Shown here: positions 1 to 5,944 of the stretch, piece by piece
Position numbering within the stretch: the stretch's first letter is position 1
Layout: every line of letters starts with the position of its first letter
The notes under the pieces: model-generated
The model's input: the letters and a program-made list of their open reading frames with translations, nothing else
Databases searched by the model: none
What the model was told of the DNA's origin: nothing
Origin: Actinomycetota bacterium
Lineage (GTDB): Bacteria > Actinomycetota > Acidimicrobiia > Acidimicrobiales > Ilumatobacteraceae
Length of the DNA: 7,003 nt
Assembly (NCBI GenBank): GCA_016870295.1
Contig: VGBY01000054.1
Span: forward strand, 1-7,003
Direction: 5' to 3'
Translations under genes and position numbers: made by a program

Positions 1-127
1 CGACATTCGCTGGAACTTTGAGAAGTTTCTCGTCGGCAAAGACGGCAAGGTACTTGCCCGCTTCAGCCCGATGATTGCGCCCGAAGACCAGGGCCTGCGC
101 TCAGCGATTCGCGCCGCGCTCGGCTGA
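1..127 (+). CDS. Glutathione peroxidase family protein, C-terminal end (5' end outside window)
   Basis: Reading from base 2, the last 41 codons encode DIRWNFEKFLVGKDGKVLAR followed by FSPMIAPEDQGLRSAIRAALG and a TGA stop. The WNFEKFLVGKDGKV block is the C-terminal signature of thiol-dependent/glutathione peroxidases. Its Trp and Asn belong to the family's catalytic tetrad (Cys or Sec, Gln, Trp, Asn). These enzymes reduce hydrogen peroxide and organic hydroperoxides in the cytoplasm, and bacterial members often use thioredoxin rather than glutathione. The catalytic cysteine lies upstream of the window, so activity cannot be judged. The next gene begins 14 bp after the stop on the same strand, so the two are probably co-transcribed. 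The family call is strong; the electron donor is unknown. Confidence 0.88.
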   Translation, partial: DIRWNFEKFLVGKDGKVLARFSPMIAPEDQGLRSAIRAALG

Positions 128-141
128 ACCCGTAACACATC

Positions 142-1125
142 ATGCTGCGGATGCCCGCGGAGTTTGCGGAGCATGAACGCACGGTGATGTGCTGGCCGAC
201 GCGCGAAGGTGTCTACGAGGATCGGATGGGCGACGCTCGTCGTGCGCATGCATCGGTGGCGCGCACGATTTCTGGATTCGAGCCGGTGACGATGATCGTG
301 AACGAGAACGAAGCAGAGAACGCTGCGACCATGTGTGGCAAGAACGTCGAGATCGTGATGTTGCCGATTGATGACTCATGGTTCCGCGACACCGGGCCGA
401 TCTATGTGAGTGATGGGAAGCGCCGCGAAGGCACATGTTGGCAGTTCAACAGTTGGGGTGAGAAGTACCTTCCGTACGACAAGGATGCAAAGATCGCCGA
501 GACTTGGCTGCGCTTTCGTGGCGAACCTGTGCGTCGCGTGAGCATGGTGTTGGAGGGTGGCTCGATCACGACGAACGGTGCGGGAGCCATTGTGACGACG
601 GAGCAATGTTTGTTGAACAGCAACCGCAATCCGCACCTGTCGCGCGATGAGATTGCGGCCCGATTGCGCAGCGAACTAGGCCACGACCAGATCGTCTGGT
701 TGCCGCACGGCCTGCATCTCGACGAGGGCACTGACGGGCATGTCGACAATGTTGCGGCGTTTGCGAATGAAACCGTGCTCGTGATGCAGGGTTGTGATGA
801 CACCAATGAGCCCGACCATCAGCGGATGGCGGTGAATCGCCGCATCGCGCACGACGCGGGCTTCACGGTGCGTGAGATTCCGGCGTTGCCGTTTGCGACG
901 GTTGGTGGTCGTCGTGTCGTGGTGCCGTACACGAACTTCTACGTCGTCAATGGCGGTGTCATCGTGCCGGTGTGTGGCCATGCGGCTGACGATGATGTGA
1001 TTGCGCTGATCGCAGAGTGGTTCCCGAATCGTGAAGTGGTGGGGCTTGATGTGGGTGAAGTGCTCGCGTATGGCGGCGGGGGAATCCACTGCATCACGCA
1101 GCAAGTTCCGGCGGTGCGGCACTAG
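142..1125 (+). CDS. aguA: Agmatine deiminase (agmatine iminohydrolase), peptidylarginine deiminase superfamily
   Basis: The 327-aa product should hydrolyse agmatine to N-carbamoylputrescine and ammonia in the cytoplasm, a step from arginine-derived agmatine toward putrescine. Visible landmarks are the N-terminal RMPAEFAEHERTVMCWP (residues 3-19, matching the usual RMPAEWxPHxxTWMxWP), DDSWFRDTGP (77-86), LEGGSI (137-142), HLDEGTDGHVDNVAAF (192-207) with the guanidinium-fold His200 and Asp202, and the C-terminal GGGGIHCITQQVPA with nucleophile Cys317. All catalytic landmarks are intact. The protein is a little shorter than many family members (roughly 350-370 aa). No clear Shine-Dalgarno precedes ATG 142; ATG 151 (Met4) is an alternative that would still keep the conserved start. 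Its stop overlaps the stop of the convergent sulfatase. No N-carbamoylputrescine amidase is nearby. Other guanidine-modifying activities of the superfamily are less likely given the TDGHVD and GGGGIHC motifs. Confidence 0.93.
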   Translation: MLRMPAEFAEHERTVMCWPTREGVYEDRMGDARRAHASVARTISGFEPVTMIVNENEAENAATMCGKNVEIVMLPIDDSWFRDTGPIYVSDGKRREGTCWQFNSWGEKYLPYDKDAKIAETWLRFRGEPVRRVSMVLEGGSITTNGAGAIVTTEQCLLNSNRNPHLSRDEIAARLRSELGHDQIVWLPHGLHLDEGTDGHVDNVAAFANETVLVMQGCDDTNEPDHQRMAVNRRIAHDAGFTVREIPALPFATVGGRRVVVPYTNFYVVNGGVIVPVCGHAADDDVIALIAEWFPNREVVGLDVGEVLAYGGGGIHCITQQVPAVRH

Positions 1126-2690
1126 ACGGGGGCGTCGCAGGGCCGCAGCGGTAGAACGCGAGTCGGCAGTGACGACCACATGTCGTCGAGCAGTGCATCG
1201 CGGTGCGCGGTGTGGCGCGAGTCGCTCCACAGATTGACGCGCTGCAGCGGGTCGTTCGCGAGGTCATACAGTTCACCTTCGGTGCCGTCGTGCACGGTGC
1301 CGGGCAGCATCGCGGTGCAAACCCAACCATCACGACAGATGGTGCGCGCTCCGACGATTTTGCCGAAGAGTACGCTGTCCCATTCGGTGAGCACGCGCTC
1401 GTGGCCGAGTGCCGCAGCCTCACCATCGGCATGCGGCAGTCGCGCTGCCTCGGCGTAGTCGGGTTGTTGCAGCCCGGCAATCGAAGCAAAGGTGGAGGCG
1501 AGTGACACGAGTCCGACTGGCGCAGCAACCCGCGACGGGGCAACATGCGCGGATGCCGCCGGCCGCCAAATGAGCGGTAACCGCATCAACGAATCAACGT
1601 GATACGGCCCCTTGAACATGAGACCGTAGTCGCCCTGCAACTCGCCGTGGTCGGTGGTGTAGAGCACGTCGACGTCGTTGCCCCAACCACGCGCATCGAT
1701 CGAGGAGAGCACGCGACCAATTGCCTCGTCGATCAACTCGTTCTCGATGTGCGCCATCGCATTGATTTCGCGCACATTGTCGGCGGTGAGGGTCTTGGGC
1801 ACCCATTTCGCCGGTGCTTCATAGTTGGAAACGAACGTGCCGTCGTACCACAGCCGCCAATGGCGCGGCTTGTCGTCAAGCACACGCTCGCGTTCCTCTG
1901 CATCCTCGATGTAGCCGGGTGGCAGGTCGATGTCGCGCCAGTTGACGCGACCGAGTTCCGACTTCGGTGGATCCCAGGGGTGATGCGGATCGGGGAAACT
2001 CATCCAACAGAACCAATCGGCATCAGCCGGCAACGATGACAGCCATGCGATCGTCTGGTCGGCGACCCACTCGGTGTGGTACATCTCGCGCGGTATCTCG
2101 TTGTGCTTCACCTGTGGTGCGTTGGTGTCTCCACCACCGCCGGCGTTTACCTGCAGTTGCTGATCAAGCACCTGAAAGAACATCGCCGCCGCGGCCGGAT
2201 TTTTCTCGCGCAGCCAACGGGCGTAGTGAAATGGCCCGAGACCACCGTGCGTGGCGAGAGCGAAGTGTTCGAATCCGCGATGCGGCGTCGGCAGACCGTC
2301 GGCACCGATCGTCATCTCCGTCTCTAGCCCCGCCGAGCCGATGCGATTCTCGGCAAAGCGCAGGAACGGATCAATGAACGGCTCGAAATGCGCCTTGCCG
2401 ATCAACGCAGTGCGATACCCGGCACGACGCAAGTCGCTCGCGACACTCGGTGCATCGGCGGCGAGGGGTACGCCGTTCATCCACACGCCGTGCGTGCTGA
2501 CATGTTGACCGGTCAGCATCGTGCTGCGCGACGGCATGCACACCACGTTCTGCGGATGTGCACGGTCGTAGACGATGCCGTTGCGCGCAAGTGAATCGAT
2601 CACCGGCGTGCGCGCGACATCGCCACCGTTGCAGCCGAGCGCGTCGTATCGCTGCTGGTCGGTGGTGATGAAGAGAATCTTGCGGCCCAT
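1122..2690 (-). CDS. Sulfatase (arylsulfatase/alkaline-phosphatase superfamily), formylglycine type
   Basis: The 522-aa product is a type I sulfatase, hydrolysing sulfate esters with a formylglycine made from cysteine. Landmarks: the metal-binding TTDQQR near the N-terminus (9-14), the C-x-P-S-R signature CMPSRSTMLTG (51-61) with Cys51 as the residue to be modified, GKAHFEP (98-104) with Lys99 and His101, the DPHHPW histidines (234-239), TTDHGE (345-350) with metal ligands Asp347 and His348, and Lys360 in FKGPYH. The full active site appears present. There is no N-terminal signal peptide: the chain begins directly with the first beta-strand (MGRKILFITTD), so the enzyme is probably cytoplasmic. 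A glycine-rich stretch (184-187) looks like a surface loop. A formylglycine-generating enzyme would have to be encoded elsewhere. The start ATG shares one base with the stop of the upstream SRPBCC gene (TGATG), indicating translational coupling. The substrate cannot be read from sequence; phosphonate/phosphodiester hydrolase activity is possible in this superfamily. Confidence 0.92.
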   Translation of the reverse strand: MGRKILFITTDQQRYDALGCNGGDVARTPVIDSLARNGIVYDRAHPQNVVCMPSRSTMLTGQHVSTHGVWMNGVPLAADAPSVASDLRRAGYRTALIGKAHFEPFIDPFLRFAENRIGSAGLETEMTIGADGLPTPHRGFEHFALATHGGLGPFHYARWLREKNPAAAAMFFQVLDQQLQVNAGGGGDTNAPQVKHNEIPREMYHTEWVADQTIAWLSSLPADADWFCWMSFPDPHHPWDPPKSELGRVNWRDIDLPPGYIEDAEERERVLDDKPRHWRLWYDGTFVSNYEAPAKWVPKTLTADNVREINAMAHIENELIDEAIGRVLSSIDARGWGNDVDVLYTTDHGELQGDYGLMFKGPYHVDSLMRLPLIWRPAASAHVAPSRVAAPVGLVSLASTFASIAGLQQPDYAEAARLPHADGEAAALGHERVLTEWDSVLFGKIVGARTICRDGWVCTAMLPGTVHDGTEGELYDLANDPLQRVNLWSDSRHTAHRDALLDDMWSSLPTRVLPLRPCDAPV

Positions 2691-3079
2691 CAGGCGTGCT
2701 CGAGAATCTGTTTCAACTTCGTGAGACCTTCGCCTGCCGCACCGCCGATCACGAGGGCGAGCGCCTCGGGTTCCATGTCGGTGGAGTACACGACGACCGA
2801 ACCGCCGCGACCATCGTCGAGCACGTCGCAGGTGCCGAGGTGGGTGGTGATGCCAGGGTTACCGACCATGCGGTATTGAAATCGTCGTAGTGAGTGGTCG
2901 TGGGTGATGATGTCTTCTTCGAAGGTGATGCCGCTCGGCAGGGTGATCCACCGCTTCTTGCCTTCGACGCGGCAACTTGCGAGGGGAAACCACTCGTGTT
3001 GACGCGCGAGGTCGCCGACGAGTTTCCACACGGTGTCGGGGTCACGGTCGATGTGCACGTGACGTCGCACGGAACCCAT
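2690..3079 (-). CDS. SRPBCC (START/polyketide cyclase-like) family small protein
   Basis: This 129-aa protein has the pattern of the SRPBCC helix-grip fold: a first beta-strand (VRRHVHIDRDPDTVWKLVGD, 4-23), a helix with DLARQHEWFP (23-32), a run of beta-strands including the LRRFQYRM segment, and a long C-terminal amphipathic helix ending GLTKLKQILEHA. Such proteins bind hydrophobic ligands in a central cavity; many are annotated as polyketide cyclase/dehydrase or Coq10-like, but the fold does not predict a reaction. Its stop overlaps the sulfatase start by one base (TGATG). Its own start lies 16 bp after the end of ung. No Shine-Dalgarno is apparent before the ATG, but a TANNNT hexamer sits 6 nt upstream, so this gene may start a separate leaderless transcript with the sulfatase. 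Fold assignment is fairly confident; function is unknown. Confidence 0.82.
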   Translation of the reverse strand: MGSVRRHVHIDRDPDTVWKLVGDLARQHEWFPLASCRVEGKKRWITLPSGITFEEDIITHDHSLRRFQYRMVGNPGITTHLGTCDVLDDGRGGSVVVYSTDMEPEALALVIGGAAGEGLTKLKQILEHA

Positions 3080-3085
3080 GCGAGA

Positions 3086-3091
3086 AATGTA
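3086..3091 (-). promoter_or_regulatory. Candidate -10 element of a leaderless promoter for the SRPBCC-sulfatase pair
   Basis: On the minus strand the bases before the SRPBCC start read TACATT, six bases (TCTCGC), then ATG. This fits the TANNNT consensus at the spacing expected if transcription starts at the A of the start codon. There is no purine-rich Shine-Dalgarno in this gap. The hexamer is short and could occur by chance; no convincing -35 was found. Confidence 0.35.
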
Positions 3092-3095
3092 GTGG

Positions 3096-3752
3096 TTAGT
3101 CGAGACTCCAGTCGATGTCGGGAAGTCCTGCCGCGGTCAACGCGGCATTGATTCGGGAGAACGGTCGCGAGCCAAAGAAGCCGTTGCGCGCCGACAACGG
3201 TGATGGATGTGCCGACTCAATCACCGCATGACGCGTGGTGTCGATGAGCAGTTTCTTCTTGCGGGCATGCGCACCCCAGAGAACAAACACGACGAAGGGC
3301 TTCGTGTTCACCACGCGAATGACTTCGTCGGTGAAGGTCTCCCAGCCCTTGCCCTGATGCGACATCGCCTGCCCGGCGCGCACGGTCAACGTGGTGTTGA
3401 GCAGCAGTACGCCGCGGCGCGCCCACGACTCCAAGTTGCCGTGCCCGGGAATCGAAACACCGACATCGTCGTGCAACTCTTTGTGAATGTTCACGAGCGA
3501 CGGCGGCGACTCGACGCCGTGCTGCACCGAAAAACACAGACCGTGCGCTTGGTTCGGTCCGTGATACGGATCCTGCCCGAGGATCAGCACCTTGGTGTCG
3601 GCGTAGGACGTGTGATGCAATGCGGCAAAGACGTTGCCCTGCGACGGATACACGGTGTGATTGCGGCGTTCTTCGGTTACGAACGTCTGCAGCGTCGACC
3701 AATACGGCTTGTCGAACTCGGCGCGTAAGAGCGGATTCCAGTCGGTGGTCAT
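3096..3752 (-). CDS. ung: Uracil-DNA glycosylase, family 1
   Basis: The 218-aa product removes uracil from DNA, starting base-excision repair of deaminated cytosine or misincorporated dUMP. Family 1 hallmarks are all visible: the water-activating loop GQDPYHG (59-65) with catalytic Asp61 and Tyr63, the uracil-stacking Phe73 in HGLCFSV, the uracil-reading Asn119 in LLLNTTLTV, and the DNA-intercalation loop HPSPLSA (182-188) with His182. Length matches the family (about 215-230 aa). The open frame continues upstream to an ATG at 3929, but that extension lies inside kynA in another frame and has no family similarity. The start at 3752 gives the typical MTTDWNPLLRAEFDKPYW N-terminus. No good Shine-Dalgarno precedes it; kynA ends 32 bp upstream on the same strand, so translation may be coupled or transcription shared. 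The pairing with tryptophan catabolism looks positional rather than functional. Confidence 0.95.
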   Translation of the reverse strand: MTTDWNPLLRAEFDKPYWSTLQTFVTEERRNHTVYPSQGNVFAALHHTSYADTKVLILGQDPYHGPNQAHGLCFSVQHGVESPPSLVNIHKELHDDVGVSIPGHGNLESWARRGVLLLNTTLTVRAGQAMSHQGKGWETFTDEVIRVVNTKPFVVFVLWGAHARKKKLLIDTTRHAVIESAHPSPLSARNGFFGSRPFSRINAALTAAGLPDIDWSLD

Positions 3753-3784
3753 CGAGCGACGAAGTAGTGACGAGTCGACGTCAT
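3749..3784 (-). other. 11-codon mini-ORF bridging kynA and ung (speculative re-initiation ORF)
   Basis: The minus strand reads TAAATG at the kynA stop: a start codon directly follows the stop. The frame opened there encodes MTSTRHYFVAR and stops at a TGA that overlaps the ung start as ATGA. A ribosome finishing kynA could in principle re-initiate here and be delivered to the ung start. Nothing shows that the peptide itself matters, and the arrangement can arise by chance in a 32-bp gap. Confidence 0.18.
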
Positions 3785-4585
3785 TTAGAAGCGGTCGCGA
3801 ACGCGCCACACATCGGGAAAGACCGGCCGAAATAGTGTCGACGCAAGATACTCGGCACCCGATGATCCGCCGGTGCCCGCCCTGCGACCGATCGTTCGCT
3901 CGACCATCTTCACATGGCGGTAGCGCCACTCCTGCAAACCCTCGTCGATGTCGACGAAGCGCTCCAACACGAGGGCCGCCTCACCGTCATGGCGATACGC
4001 GTGCAGCAACGCATCCTGCACACCATCGTGTGGTTGGTATGGCGAGCGCGGGTCTGCATGCAGCGCGTCGTGCGGCACGGCGTGGTTGCGAGCAGCGAGA
4101 TAGACGAGTGCCGAGTGCCAGATACTCGGCGTGCCAAGGGCATCCCGTAGTCGGTCGTACTCGCTCGAGCCTTGTGCGAAGTTGGCAAGCAAGGTGGTGT
4201 CGCGGCGACCGAGCACCACCTCCAACTCGCGGAACTGCGCGGATTGGAATCCACTGGCGGCGTCAAGCCGATCGCGAAACGTGCCGAACTGCAGCGGCGT
4301 CATCGTTTCCAAGATGTCGACCTGGCTGACCAGAGTCTTCAGAATGGTGCGGATGCGTCCGAGGGTGGCGAGGGCATCGTGGGATGCGCCGGCGCGCAAT
4401 CGTTCGCCGGCCCGGGCGAATTCATGCAGCAGCGTCTTGAACCACAACTCATACGTCTGGTGGATGACGATGAACAACAACTCGTCGTGTTCGGGTCCGC
4501 CTGCGCGCGGCGTTTGCAACGACAAGAGCTCGTGTATGCGCAAGTATGACGAATAGGTAGTGGAGCGCAGTTCGTCGTCGCGCAT
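3785..4585 (-). CDS. kynA: Tryptophan 2,3-dioxygenase
   Basis: The 266-aa product is a heme dioxygenase that opens the indole ring of L-tryptophan with O2 to give N-formylkynurenine, the first step of the kynurenine pathway. Recognisable blocks: YSSYLRIHELLSLQTP (11-26), HDELLFIVIHQTYELWFK (33-50) with active-site His42, FGTFRDRLDAASGFQSAQFRELE (100-122) with the substrate-carboxylate-binding Arg104, RHVKMVERTIGRRAGTGGSSG (223-243) with the proximal heme ligand His224, and the closing FRPVFPDVWRVRDRF. These correspond to the Xanthomonas TDO residues His55, Arg117 and His240. Length is typical for bacterial TDO, where the active form is a tetramer. It is divergent from kynU, 11 bp between starts, linking the two steps of the pathway. 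No Shine-Dalgarno precedes the ATG, but TAGTGT lies 6 nt upstream, so a leaderless mRNA is plausible. It is followed on the same strand by ung after 32 bp. Confidence 0.96.
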   Translation of the reverse strand: MRDDELRSTTYSSYLRIHELLSLQTPRAGGPEHDELLFIVIHQTYELWFKTLLHEFARAGERLRAGASHDALATLGRIRTILKTLVSQVDILETMTPLQFGTFRDRLDAASGFQSAQFRELEVVLGRRDTTLLANFAQGSSEYDRLRDALGTPSIWHSALVYLAARNHAVPHDALHADPRSPYQPHDGVQDALLHAYRHDGEAALVLERFVDIDEGLQEWRYRHVKMVERTIGRRAGTGGSSGAEYLASTLFRPVFPDVWRVRDRF

Positions 4586-4590
4586 AAGGT
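4585..4590 (+). promoter_or_regulatory. Candidate -10 element (TAAGGT) for kynU
   Basis: TAAGGT fits TANNNT and is separated from the kynU ATG by six bases (GACACT), the spacing expected for a leaderless transcript. Its first base is also the first base of the kynA start codon on the other strand. It competes with a second reading of the same bases as a Shine-Dalgarno (AAGGTG). No strong -35 hexamer is visible around 4560-4568, which lies inside kynA. Confidence 0.35.
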
Positions 4591-4591
4591 G
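4586..4591 (+). promoter_or_regulatory. Possible Shine-Dalgarno (AAGGTG) of kynU
   Basis: AAGGTG differs by one base from AAGGAG and is 5 nt from the kynU ATG, which supports the choice of that start. If it is used as a ribosome binding site, the kynU transcript must begin inside kynA on the opposite strand and the TAAGGT reading as a promoter would be wrong. Confidence 0.4.
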
Positions 4592-4597
4592 ACACTA
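4592..4597 (-). promoter_or_regulatory. Candidate -10 element (TAGTGT) for kynA
   Basis: On the minus strand TAGTGT fits TANNNT and is followed by six bases (CACCTT) and the kynA ATG. CACCTT is not a Shine-Dalgarno, so a leaderless start is the simplest reading. Its first base pairs with the A of the kynU start codon, mirroring the TAAGGT element on the other strand. No clear -35 was found in the bases that lie inside kynU. Confidence 0.38.
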
Positions 4598-5871
4598 TGC
4601 CAAACGATGCTGCGGGGTTGGCGCGTACGGATGCCGAAGCACTGGATGCCCATGATCCGTTGCGTGCATGTCGCGACGAGTTCGTCATCACCGACCCCGA
4701 CCTGTGTTATTTGGACGGCAACTCGCTTGGTCGTTTGCCGAAACGGACGGTTGATGTCGTGCATCGTTACCTCACACAAGAGTGGGGCAGCGAACTCGTT
4801 GCTGGCTGGTCGCACTGGATTGACGAAGCACAACGGGTTGGTGACCTGATTGGTTCGGCAACGCTCGGCGCTGCAAGCGGACAAGTTCTCGCAATTGATA
4901 CGACGAGTGTGAACTTCTACCAACTGTGCGATGCGGCGATTCGCGCACGCCCGAATTGCGACACCGTGGTCAGTGACACCGCCAACTTTCCGACTGACCG
5001 ATACATCCTTGAAGGTCTCTGCGCACGGCACGGTAAACGTCTCGTGTTGATTGACGATGAATCGGGCGAAGAGTTTGTGACACCCGACATGCTGGCCGCC
5101 CATCTCGATTCGCGCACGGCGTTGGTGACGTTGTCGGTGGTGCAGTATCGCTCAGGTGCGTTGCATGACGTGGCCGCCTTGACGAAGATGGCGCACGATG
5201 CGGGTGCGCTCGTGGTGTGGGACGCGAGTCATGCAGTCGGAGTCGTGGACATGCACTTCGACCGAGACGACGTTGATCTCGCGGTTGGCTGCACGTATAA
5301 ATATGGCAACGCAGGCCCTGGCTCGCCGGCGTGGTTGTACGTGAACCAGCGATTGCAAGGTTCGCTACGGGTGCCGATTCAAGGATGGTTCGCGCAGCGT
5401 GACCAGTTTGCGATGGGTCAGGGATTCGACCGCGCGGGCGGCATGCGCGGATTTCAGATTGCCAGTCCGTCGATCGTCGGTATGCGGTGCATCGAAGCAT
5501 CGTTCGGCATGATCGCGCAAGCCGGACTACCGGCGATTGCGGCGAAGGCGGCACTCGGCACCGACATGATGGTGCGGTTGCACGACGCGTGGCTCGCGCC
5601 GCTCGGCTTCGAGTTGATCACTCCGCGAGATCCGGCGCGGCGCGGTGGCCATGTCACATTGCGACACGCCGACGCCAAACAAATCGCCGTTGCGATGCGT
5701 GAACTGGTGAATGTGATTCCCGACTATCGCGAGCCGTCGAGCATTCGTCTGGCGATGTCACCATTGGCGACGAGTTTCGTCGAAGTGTGGGATGGTTTTG
5801 CGCGGATCCGCGATCTTGTGGCGACTGGGAAGTACCGCACAGTCGCCGTTTCGTCCGATCGAGTCACATGA
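4597..5871 (+). CDS. kynU: Kynureninase (L-kynurenine hydrolase)
   Basis: The 424-aa PLP-dependent fold-type I enzyme cleaves L-kynurenine to anthranilate and L-alanine (or 3-hydroxykynurenine to 3-hydroxyanthranilate). Motifs in order: YLDGNSLGRLPKRT (38-51), the WGSELVAGWSHWIDEA block (63-78), TTSVNFYQL (102-110) in the PLP phosphate region, FPTDRYILEG (131-140), WDASHAVG (208-215) with cofactor-binding Asp209 and His212, CTYKYGNAGPGSPAW (232-246) with Schiff-base Lys235, IQGWFAQ (261-267), and a C-terminal RRGGHVTLRH and SSIRLAMSPL. Length is normal for bacterial kynureninase. The start is supported by AAGGTG 5 nt upstream. It is transcribed away from kynA, so the pair acts on one substrate stream, but the formamidase between them and kynurenine 3-monooxygenase are not in the window. 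Anthranilate is therefore the more likely product, though this is inference from absence in 7 kb only. Confidence 0.96.
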   Translation: MPNDAAGLARTDAEALDAHDPLRACRDEFVITDPDLCYLDGNSLGRLPKRTVDVVHRYLTQEWGSELVAGWSHWIDEAQRVGDLIGSATLGAASGQVLAIDTTSVNFYQLCDAAIRARPNCDTVVSDTANFPTDRYILEGLCARHGKRLVLIDDESGEEFVTPDMLAAHLDSRTALVTLSVVQYRSGALHDVAALTKMAHDAGALVVWDASHAVGVVDMHFDRDDVDLAVGCTYKYGNAGPGSPAWLYVNQRLQGSLRVPIQGWFAQRDQFAMGQGFDRAGGMRGFQIASPSIVGMRCIEASFGMIAQAGLPAIAAKAALGTDMMVRLHDAWLAPLGFELITPRDPARRGGHVTLRHADAKQIAVAMRELVNVIPDYREPSSIRLAMSPLATSFVEVWDGFARIRDLVATGKYRTVAVSSDRVT

Positions 5872-5873
5872 TT

Positions 5874-5917
5874 GCGACGGGGCGCGTCACCTGATCGCAG
5901 CGGGACGCGTTGCCTGA
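5874..5917 (+). repeat. Imperfect tandem direct repeat, two 21-nt units
   Basis: Just after the kynU stop, 5874-5894 and 5897-5917 align with 16 of 21 identical bases (shared pattern GC..CGGG.CGCGT..CCTGA), with two bases between. It is non-coding on the + strand. It may be a local duplication or decayed sequence; no function can be assigned. Confidence 0.5.
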
Positions 5918-5920
5918 GCG

Positions 5921-5937
5921 GGGCAGCGTGGCTGCCC
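5921..5937. terminator. Hairpin between convergent kynU and the racemase-like gene; possible bidirectional terminator
   Basis: GGGCAGC (5921-5927), loop GTG, GCTGCCC (5931-5937) form a perfect 7-bp GC-rich stem. It lies 49 bp past the kynU stop and 7 bp past the stop of the convergent gene, where a terminator is expected for both. There is no T-tract on either side, so it is not a classical intrinsic terminator; U-tract-less hairpins have been proposed for actinobacteria. The three-base loop is tight. Confidence 0.5.
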
Positions 5938-5944
5938 AACGCGA

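Noticed and set aside
676..1230. 184-codon minus-strand open frame opposite agmatine deiminase
   Set aside because: It is antisense to a gene with an intact active site. The translation is rich in His, Arg and Thr, typical of a shadow frame.
3753..3929. N-terminal extension of ung from an upstream ATG at 3929
   Set aside because: The extra 59 residues lie within the kynA coding region, are not similar to the family, and the internal ATG at 3752 gives the normal length and N-terminus.
3661..4329. 222-codon + strand open frame opposite ung and kynA
   Set aside because: It is antisense to two well-supported genes, Arg/Ser/Pro-rich, with no motif.
4339..5103. 254-codon minus-strand open frame spanning the kynA-kynU junction
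   Set aside because: It runs antisense to kynU and out of frame through kynA, both of which have complete family motifs. Its translation has no recognisable domain and looks like GC-rich frame shadow.
4970..5554. 194-codon minus-strand open frame opposite kynureninase
   Set aside because: Shadow of kynU, Arg/Ser/Pro-rich, no motif and no start context.
5869..5894. Eight-codon ORF (MIATGRVT) whose ATG overlaps the kynU stop
   Set aside because: Too short, lies in the repeat, and there is no downstream + strand gene for it to couple to.
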